Source: Anticarsia gemmatalis | Lineage: Eukaryota > Arthropoda > Insecta > Lepidoptera > Erebidae | Direction of reading: 5' to 3' | DNA: 64,000 nt | Assembly (NCBI RefSeq): GCF_050436995.1 | Contig: NC_134754.1 | Coordinates: 7,371,001-7,435,000 of the forward strand | Shown: piece after piece, positions 51,701 through 61,319 of the stretch | Numbering within the stretch: position 1 is the stretch's first letter | Layout: the number at the start of each line of letters is the position of its first letter | Notes under the pieces: model-generated | The model's input: the letters and a program-made list of their open reading frames with translations, nothing else | Told to the model about the DNA's origin: nothing | Database searches by the model: none | Position numbers and translations under genes: made by a program

Positions 51701-54230
51701 TTTTGACTTATATCTGTCAAACAGTCGTCAAGTCGTAAACATGTCGGTGTCGCGACGATCCGTCACTCTTCGCTGTGTCAACCCAATAAACCTAATTAGT
51801 TGAAACGAGGGAATAAGAATATGTACTTTAAGCACCCACTCTAAATTCCTATTGCGAGATTTCGTTATTGATATCCAAACAAAGGTAAAATGTTAAATAG
51901 GTAGCTCAGTATCATCTTTGGAATCAGAAACATAAAAAATATCTACTTCCATTGCCAGCTATTTTTACATGAAAAGTAACTAATCGGAAATACCAATTAC
52001 TATATTTTAAAAGTATAAGAAAATTCAGTTTCCGTATTAAATTACTCTTAATATTTGAGTGCGACATCAAACGACACATAAATCTTACGAAACGGTTTTG
52101 CACGATATTGCCGCCGTAGAGTAGGAGGTACCTTATAACTAGATAAATACCTTGCTGATAATATATCTGTCAGGATACACGATAATGAGGATCCAACGTC
52201 AAATTAATTGGTAAACCCACGTAGTTCCTGGAAACTAGGCCGCCTGCCCGTTATAATTGACGGAACACACCGTACATTCTCTAGAAGCACCTAAACGCAA
52301 CAATGATACAGATTGTAACAAACATTTCACTAACAAATTAACACGCTCTACAATTTTACACTCCACAAATATTCTAGTTTGAAACAAATTAGAACATCCC
52401 ACTGTATATTCGGACTTTTAATTTATTTTATGGCAGCTTTATACAGAAGAAAAAGCACAAAAAAGTTACTGTACTGTACAGCTTCAAACTTTTTGTTATT
52501 CCACACCAAAGAAGGTTGCTGTGGTTGACTGAACGCAAAATTTTACATGGCATTATATAACATTTTAGTACAAAGTATTTATAATTTTATATCACGAGTA
52601 TAGAACAAATTCCAGTAAAAAGTATATTTAATTGAAACGTGTGTGAGTAGCATTGTATTATTAAATAGGTTGGACTACTAGTTAGCGTCAAGCGTGGATC
52701 ATTATTTCACAGACTCGTTATAATATCATACACGTAGATAATAATAGACGATAGACACGTGCATTTCGAACCAAATATAAGTTTGTTGTTAAATCTGAAT
52801 ACAAGCCAGAATATTATTATGATTGCGTCAAATCCCTAAAAATATCCAGATAGATATCGCGTAAGATCTATATTACCCAGAACATAATTCTGTCATCGGG
52901 ACCACAATTAGATACGATTAAATGTGCCCTCACATTCTGCACACAAGAGAAAACCGCTTCAGTAATAAAATGTTATAAAATAATTGTGACCAGAACAAAA
53001 GTCACACACTGACTTTCGGGATTTTGACTCAGCACACGTAGCTCGTAGGTGAGGGCAACCAGGGTTAATTAAATAATTTTGGCACGAATAGAGCTAACCT
53101 GTTGTGCAAAGCTAAATTACAGGTATTCTCATTATAAAACAAAGCAACTGAGCTCGCGATTTCACAACATTTGCATACAAATATGTTCATACATGAACAC
53201 GGAATATTTTCATAATTAATATTTTCTCATCGGACTATGATAAAATCTATGTAAAATAGGTTTTAGAATATATTTAGAAGCAATAAGATAATGTGCTAGA
53301 TATATGAACATTCTAAGGTCTTTATTTGATCATAAACGTAGATAGACAAAGAATTCAGGACATAGAGATCGTTAGCGACCTCAAGTAGCGCTTTACGGCG
53401 CTTAACCGAAGACACTAGGCTACCTAATGAATTCGGAACTAGGTAATAGCAATTCTGAGGAATTTAATGAGAAGGAATATTCGTAGTAGCGAGACCGTAC
53501 TTTGGATACCACGACACGCGCTGAGAAGCATTTTATGACTTCCCGTGTCGTCGGGCTACGATCAAATTTGTGCCGAAAACCCATCAAAATAGTGTCCGAA
53601 ATAAAATTTTAAAAATAATCATGGCGATAATAAAATGTCGCGGATGGTTTAACATTTGAATTAAAAACATTATTCAGATCTATTTCAGGCCGAGCCCTAT
53701 AATATGATGGTTCAAATTTTTTGGCAAATTCCAAAATGTTAGAACAAGCTTACAAATTGTTATGGAACCTTTAGTTATTTCATTCAAATGTTTGGCCATC
53801 TTCTTTTATATTTGAAGCTTTCTCACGCGGATTGACTCATTAAAAAACAACTTATACCGGAAATCTTCTATTGTTTGATCATAGTGATATGTGCTAGGTG
53901 TTTTTGCTCTAGAGAATTACTGGTAACGCTCACGCTCATATCTTTATCGGGAAGGCGGAAATCCGTAAGTGTGACGATAATATGTATGTGGGATGGCGCT
54001 TCGGTCACATGAAACATTTGTAACAATAGCAAAGGAATTGATAAAGAAAATTATATTAAAAAGTCATTCACCTGTCTGAGGCTCTATTGTTTAATAAGAA
54101 AGCTTTCAGACTTTATTTGAAATAGATAAAAGAAAATAGGTTATTTCATGGAAAATGTTAGTCCACGTCCCTATACATGCAATTGGTTATTAGATCCCGT
54201 CTAGACTGGAAACTTGATCGCGTACAGTGA
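48781..54230. other. Gene-free stretch
   Basis: A patch at 48830-49080 carries GGCCCTTT...AAAGGGCC (48903-48910, 48942-48949). TGAAACGTTTCA at 51653-51664 is a 12-bp palindrome. A nested hairpin lies at 52457-52496: outer stem AAAAAGTT/AACTTTTT, inner stem CTGTAC-T-GTACAG. Otherwise AT-rich and featureless. Confidence 0.65.
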
Positions 54231-54232
54231 AC

Positions 54233-54281
54233 CACATGCATGTATATGTATGTATAGGTGCGCACGCGCGCAGACGTGCGC
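54233..54281. other. Alternating purine-pyrimidine tract (Z-DNA-prone)
   Basis: 54233-54256 alternates strictly pyrimidine-purine for 24 bases (CACATGCATGTATATG and on). 54258-54272 alternates for 15 bases, including CGCACGCGCGCA. 54274-54281 (ACGTGCGC) alternates for 8. Only two bases, 54257 and 54273, interrupt the pattern over 49 bases. The CG-rich part is the composition that most readily adopts left-handed DNA under negative supercoiling. Confidence 0.6.
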
Positions 54282-55600
54282 CGAGCGTCGACGTCGGTGA
54301 ATCATGCACACTTCGTCATGTCACATTATTACGACCTCGAATCTAACACTAGTGACACACTTCACGCAACGTTCCGATGTCGATAAACTCTTTTTATTGA
54401 TACTGAAGTGAATACTCTATGCAGACACATAATTGACTACAGCATACGTAAGCGCCTGTATTACATTCAAACGTTACGTTTTTATCAGTTTCCCTGCTTA
54501 CGTTTTTATTATACGGTAAATTTCACACATATTTGACGTATTCTACTCACAACAATGATATAACACAAGTACTAACTTTCCAACACTATGTAAACCTCAT
54601 GAAATATTATTCAACAGTTAATTTGAAGAACATTCATTTCTAGCAGAGTGTATTGTAAATTGTGTTCCCGATACTAAGTTGAAACGTTTGCATTGTGCTA
54701 TGCCATTAAATACATTGCTGCAATTGCATTACTTCCTTTAGACAATTTATTTGTAGAGCGTTGAACGTTGACGCCAAATTTTGTTGCTATTTAGTGCGGG
54801 AATTTCGCCTTGTTTAATGTAATTAAATTGAAAATGTACGGAGAATAACGCTTGGAATTTGCCAATAAAATTAAAGTAGTCTTTCGTTACACATACGTAA
54901 ATTCTGTTGAGAATAAGTCCTTGTGTCGCACATAATTTCGAAACCAATGCGTCCTTATGAGATAAAAAAGTCTCTAACAGAACTTTCAGAAGAACTGAAA
55001 CAAGCGCACAAATAGTTAATTTGGAACAGAAGTGCGTTGTTTATCGTACAATGTGTCGCAACACTAGCGTTATGCTAATCTGCGGCTCGGATGTCATCTT
55101 GCGCAACAGGCGGGCGGGCGAGTGTGTGCGCGGCTTAACTCCAGCTAATGCCCCACTTCGAGACATAGCCTTAACCACTGTCATCAGCCTAAGTACACCC
55201 GACGATGATTTTTCGGAATAAATTACAGTACACACAGCTGGCAAATTATAGTCATTATGTGAACATAGACTCGACGCTGCGACAAAAATCATGTTTAAAT
55301 TACACTCATGTATCATACGCCGTGATCCGAGTCTATAGAACTGCACGACATTGATGTTATTGTTCTAGAAAAATTTAATTGCTGAACGTGATCGAACACG
55401 ACTTCAGCCTCATTTGATGAATTGTCAGTTTGATAAGTAACATTGTTCAGTGTCCGGTTGACACAAATTATACTTAGAAACAGCAAAGTTGAGGTAGGTC
55501 AGGTGTAGTTGTTTGCTAAAAGCTCGAAGAAATTTCAAGTTAAACTTTTAACACCTCATCAAAAGCATTCAAGTGAGTAAAAGAGGTTATTAAAACTTGT
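54282..55600. other. Gene-free stretch
   Basis: AT-rich, with overlapping short frames on both strands at 55021-55346 around a GC-richer patch. No recognisable protein, repeat or RNA. Confidence 0.65.
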
Positions 55601-55745
55601 AGGTATAGCACCTGACGACACTGGATCGACGGCCGTAGCGCCGGAAGCGAGCAGTTTGGGGGCACGCCTCGTTTCCGGTGGTCGCGCGTCGCTGCATGCA
55701 AATAGTCCGCCGTGTCCGTCCGTCCGACAGGTGACGAAAGTACGG
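55601..55745. promoter_or_regulatory. GC-rich island with octamer and CCGTCCGT run
   Basis: A compact CpG-rich block contains an exact POU-type octamer ATGCAAAT (55696-55703) followed by CCGTGTCCGTCCGTCC. A similar CTGCGTCCGTCCG lies in the island at 60340-60465. The GC-richness in AT-rich flanks suggests a regulatory core, without direct proof. Confidence 0.3.
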
Positions 55746-58700
55746 AAAGAATGGAACCTTTGTAATATTATATTAAACGCTAGGTGTGGCCATGATTGAA
55801 TTCACCTCACATTGTCAACATTCAGCTATTCACGTAGGGAGCTGGCCTCTTTTCAGACTGCATTATGCTAACATTTTGTTACAACCAAATATTATTATGT
55901 ATACCTTGGTGGTACCACGTAATTGGGTTAGACGAAGCAGAATAAGGTTTGAAAACGGCGTTTGTGCAAAACTAGGCAACGATATGACGCTGACCAAAGC
56001 CAATACAGTGTTAATTAGTTCGCTTGGCAGGTGGTGTAGCGGTTTCGTGTTAGTGTGCACATGGATGCTGCGGCTTATCGCTCTCAGGACACCCGCACCA
56101 AATTATGACTCATGCTCCTACTTATTATCATTTGCGACGAACACTGCGCGTGGAATTACTGCCACACAGAGCGAGTGTTAGCTTGTTCAAGTATTGGATC
56201 ATTTCGTAGAATGACAGTAGTATTTTGATGATTGATGAAATGTAAAATACTTAATAAGTAGTAATTCGTCAGGCTTAAAATGACAACTACTACAACAAAG
56301 TTTATTTGAAAGAATAATCTTAGTTTGATACTTTTCAGCAATTCTTTTTAGCTCGAGAAATAGCCGTAAAATCTCGTCGATCTCTACCGAAATCTGGAAC
56401 AGAAGCTTTGGTAACATCAATGTTGTGACATCTGTACATCACTACTGCAAATACTTGCTCATTGGCTAAATCCATTCTCTAAAGGGACATGACACTGAGA
56501 CGGATTACATAACACATTGTGGGCCAGTGTTCCTAGAATTCCCAGTCATGTCTGCGACTAACCCTGAGATGCTAATGTCTAATGAAACGCGACGTGTTCT
56601 TTGACGTTTAGACATTCGTACACCGAGTATATGTACATATGTACTGTAATTAGTTATACATGAACTTATACATAATGTATTTGTTTGTGAATGTGTTATT
56701 TACGCGAACACGTGTCGCGGCAAGGACAAAATATTATCGCGTAAGAACGAAATAAGCAATAAAAATTACGAGATATTATGCTTAATTACAAGCAAGCAAA
56801 CAAACCGAAAGATACTGTAAAAGCTGGTAATAATAAACATTAATTAATGAACATGATTCAGATGCACTTTACCAAACTATTTCGATTAAAAGTTAGTTCG
56901 TATCGCAAAAGGAAATATAAGATTCGCCGATTAATATTCTCTTAGTTTTACAGTTTACATTCGAACAGCATAGAGTTTCAATGCAGTTTATCGATGCAAA
57001 CGTCTCTACGACGGTCGAAGTAAATGCTTATATTCGTCGCTAACATACCCGTGACCCCATCGTGACATGTACTTACACTAATATACTATTCCTTAAGCGT
57101 AACGCCGTCTTACAGTGCACATTACACAAGGACAGAGCTATCAAATATTCGTAGCGGATGAGCTCAACGTGGATAGTCCTTAGTCGTGACGACCACACTT
57201 CCGCACTACAGTTCCAGTACCGTTGACCAGTGGTGCGGTGAATTTTTTATTCTCGATTATTACCCTCTTTGGCTTCTTATCCGGTCTATTTAATTCCAAG
57301 AATAGAGTTGAGAGTACTGTAAAGTAACTGTAATGCTAAGTTGTAATAAACATTGTTTGAGTCATCAAATTAGATTGAGTAAAATTCGTTTCATTAAAAT
57401 AGCTACAACGTAAAATTTTAATTATAATATTGTTGTTTTACATTAATTACAATAATAGGATACTGAGCAAACATGCCTCCCTACGTAATACCTTGTTAGG
57501 TAGAGGCAAACAATGTTTACTCCGACAAAAAGGTGTCACGTTTCAGATTAAAATCCAATAAAATTTATATTTTATTTAGATGAACGTTACCTTTAAATTT
57601 ACAAAGAGCCTCCTAAACAATAATTTGAAATATTTCTAAGAGTTTTAATATCGTAACACTTAAACACAAAAGATGAAAGCTGTACTTCATAATACAAGAA
57701 CTGGTAACTCGATAAAATTTAATATTGACTTAAATTTATCATCTCTTGTTATTAAGAAGATACGAAACACGATTTAATATTGAATCGTAAAAGTTTTTAA
57801 ATTATTAAAGAAGTTAAAGTTACAAGGAAACTGACTTTAGCACAGTGGCGCCGAGTTTCCGCACCTACCTAATATTTAATTTACTCGGCGTAAATATAAA
57901 CTTAAGATATTTTGCTAAATTTTGTTTCATCCTATTTATAAGAGGCATTCGAGTAAAATTTCCAATCGAAACTAAACGCCCGTACATACATAAAACCGCT
58001 AAATGCAAACTGAAATCTCAAACTACTTGTTAGTTTCAGTGTAGCGAGTCGGTAGTAGTTTTTGCTGATATTAGTAGGAAAAGTTGTTAGTTGCAAAGTT
58101 GCTTAAAACTTGTTTTTATGCCTGCCAGATTTGAATAAGCCCGAAATGTTAAAATAGCCCCGTAAACCCTGCAATAAGTGCTTCAGTGAAAGAGCAGTAT
58201 CAAACGACTCGAACAAGACGCACGAGTCCCGTAACTTGAAATCCTAATTTATAGTCGTAGTGCAAACACAACAACAACAAAAACAAAAGTTCGATGCATT
58301 CGCTTTTGTTTCAGCAAACAAATTAACATAAGCGAAACCAACAAACAAACTGACCCGAGATAATGAATAGTTGCAAAAAACAAGCAACAACGACGACACG
58401 AGGATTACGTGCAAGAATTCAGCTTAGAACAATGGTCGGCCTTGGGGCGAGGCGCAGTAATCACTGCTCTCGGACTACGGAGCACAATGCCGTACACCAG
58501 ATATCTATGTAGATGACTGGCTTGTTTGTCCTTGTCACGAGTAAGACATAACACGGTCGTTGTTACGTTCGGTGACGTTACGACACAACCTCTGCAGGCG
58601 ATTAGTTTGTGAACGAAAGAGAATTGAGTAGGCCGTCTTGTTGACTGACCGCCCGGAAAGTCTTTCGCCTTTGTGTACGAAGCCGGCTATCCTTTACGTA

Positions 58701-60335
58701 AGGGTTTATGCCGCCTAACCTAAGGCCTTTGGTATCTGGCTTGTGTATCATTCACATGTGTAGCTTGCGGTGTGCCTCCGCACTGTTAATACTGATTGAA
58801 ACCTCAAGAGTCCCCAGATATCTGACGTTGAATTGAATGGGGAGTTTCAATCTTTGTAACATGAATAGTGACCATTTCCTTTGCTGAGATAAGGTTATAA
58901 TTTGAATCCTCAATTCATATCAAATGAAGAGTAATACTGGGGAATATTTGCAAATATATAAGTAGAGTTAAACAAAAAACAAACAACAATTTTAGTACCT
59001 TAATAAGTAGATCATTTAATATGATCTTCTCAGAAATGGTTAAAATTAAAACTTAGGTTCCCAGCCAACATCTGCGATAAACATACCACTAAGTTGTTAT
59101 GAAGGAGCTATAAAAACTTCTACAAGAGCAAAGCCGCCCATAAAAGTTAGTATTATAAACCAGTTAGGCTCAATTATTATAAACAACTCCATCTTTATTG
59201 TGGATACAAATGGGCATCCTATGCATGTTATTACGTTAGCTGGCAACTGTTTAATTTGATCAAATTTTCGGTTGTAATGTTATAGGAAAAGTCACTTCCG
59301 TACATTAAATGTATTGACTAACTCAAATAGCCTCGATTCCTCAATACCGCGCAATAGTTATTCACCAATTTGATAAATGGATGTGTTCGCAAAGTTTCTG
59401 AAGTTTCGCTTTACGTCTCTACATTGGTATCATGTTATTTACTGCCATCAATAGTTTTAGTTGTGTCTGTATCCGTATTACTGGCGTCTGAGTCAACGAA
59501 GGTCTAGTAAGTTGTTTGACAAACGTTATAATCTGTTGTTACCGTGTGTATATTGTTATGATCACGTTTTATCGTTGTGTACGGAGGCACGGAGGCGGTG
59601 CGCGGCAAATAACAGTAATTTTATCCAATGTCGTGAGAACCGCCGTTGTGCAAGGAGTCACAACCACTGAACTAGTTCACAGATTAATCTCGGATTAATC
59701 TTAACAACTATCATTATGATCTAGCGGTAAGACACGATCGAGATAACGACGTGTTTACGTAAAAATATTAAAGATTGTACAGATGTAGAACAAAATGCAT
59801 AACAATGCTATTCAACAGGGAATCGTTGTAAAATATAATATCTGAAAAAACATTTCCTGTCATACAGTAAAAATATGACGTCAACAGCAAGCCATATTTG
59901 TGAAATTTATGTCCATAGCCATAATGTACCTGTAGACAGTAGTGATGACTCAGTCAGGGCAATATTCGCGAACAATATCCAGAGACGTGTGTACGAAATA
60001 CAAATAGAACATAATGTTTAACGAGCAGGCATAACTAATTCTCTATGATCAAAAGCATAAGCATTATGTCAAGAATTTGGTCTGAAAACGTATAACGCAA
60101 GATAGTTACATGAAAATATAAAATACACCGGTATTTTTGAGCCGACTAAAATTAAACTGAAAGTTTTAAAATTCGATACCGCACGTGTATTGGTAGTAGC
60201 TATCTGTAGTAAGATCAAAAGAATGACACAACGAGCGTCCAAGAGTTTAATCTGAAACTCAATCAACGTGCTCACAAAACCGACACGGTCCAATCCACGC
60301 GGTGAAATCGAGACCGCGGCCCATGGTTACTCTAG
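55746..60335. other. Gene-free stretch
   Basis: The 131-codon plus-strand frame at 55786-56181 has no domain. A (CAA)-rich run with an inverted 9-mer lies at 58268-58311. GC-richer DNA lies at 58400-58750. The rest is AT-rich and featureless. Confidence 0.65.
58268..58311. repeat. CAA-rich run with inverted 9-mer
   Basis: A short ACAACAACAACAA tract runs into AAACAAAAG (58281-58289), which is inverted as CTTTTGTTT at 58303-58311 with 13 bases between. It is one of the few simple-sequence tracts in the window. Confidence 0.5.
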
Positions 60336-61239
60336 GTAAGTGAAACTGTACACTATGCAACTTCCGTCCACATTATATTGTCAGATATCCGATGTCTGTC
60401 CTGTCGGATGGCGCACGCCGTCCGCCGGCCCTGCGGTTCTCTGCGTCCGTCCGATTTACTCTTATGTCATATTCAAATTAACGTAATTTGATAATTCGAT
60501 TTTTAGTCTATCTCATGTATTAAATTAAACTAGGTATCCGACTAACCAGGTATTTTGCAATTGCGGTGTCAATGTGCGGTCAGTTATCTGTATTTGAATT
60601 TGAACCAATTATGTGGAATTTTGTTTATTAGTATGGATGGTGCTTAACGTGCCAATAACACTATTTTATCTACAGAGCGCGAGTTATATTTATATAAATA
60701 TGTAGTTACTATGTATAAATTAATATAACAGAGTAAGTATTATATGACAAGCGTGGTGTTGGGCAAAAATAAACTCGGCAACATAAGCAATGAGAATATA
60801 TTGTGAAAGAGAGTAGATTCGACGAAAAGAGATTAATATCGTCGTAGACATACGAAACCGTAATAAAAAAATACATAAGTAAGTGCCGGGGGCGAGCGGA
60901 CAGAACGACGCACGACGCCGCTACTCCTCCGGGGAGCAATAAAAATGATATAGGGCCTGCAGCTTTGTCGCAACAGGAAAATCAATAGCACAGAAATGTC
61001 AAAACAAGGTCGAGGAACTCCCCATGCAATAGCAATCTATCAAAATTATAAACTACTATGATACCGGCCGCCGACCGCGACCGTCGCCCTCGAAAACATT
61101 CGACCACGTTCCTTAGATCTCACGGGATCAAATTTTATAAAAATATTATGAATTTGGCCCTTATATCATTTAAGGGTAACAGTAACAATAGTGACAGGTC
61201 CATAACGCAAATGTTGTTTTAAAACCTAATTGTTGTTTT
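60336..61239. other. Gene-free stretch with two GC-rich patches
   Basis: Islands lie at 60340-60465 and 61050-61130, with another short one near 60885-60935. CTAG|GTAAGTG at 60332-60342 is a consensus-like plus-strand donor, but no matching acceptor is seen upstream. No gene is supported. Confidence 0.55.
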
Positions 61240-61245
61240 ACTTAC

Positions 61246-61295
61246 TTCATTCTGCTTTACTCTATTAAGCACGATTGTGAAATTTTGTTATTTAC
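61246..61295 (-). other. Candidate 50-nt microexon / recursive splice site (site 1)
   Basis: On the minus strand TGTCTTTTTTGTTCCAG ends at 61296, followed directly by GTAAAT. A TAATGAC branch-like word lies about 20 bases upstream. A consensus donor, ATGAA|GTAAGTAAAA, starts at 61245, 50 bases after the acceptor. All three frames of the 50 bases contain stops, so it would be a noncoding or UTR exon. It shares the layout of the sites at 37.2 and 22.5 kb and would be the first of the three in transcription order. Confidence 0.35.
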
Positions 61296-61319
61296 CTGGA
61301 ACAAAAAAGACAGTCATTA

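Noticed and set aside
13229..53176. Four exact POU octamers ATGCAAAT (13229, 25431, 53169 inverted, 55696)
   Set aside because: About four are expected by chance in AT-rich DNA of this length. Only the one in the GC island at 55696 is mentioned.
55786..56181. 131-codon plus-strand open frame
   Set aside because: The peptide shows no family resemblance, and an opposite-strand frame overlaps it. Likely chance.
60332..60342. CTAG|GTAAGTG preceded by a short ATG frame, as a first coding exon
   Set aside because: The donor is good, but the putative coding part is four codons with no supporting promoter or downstream acceptor.
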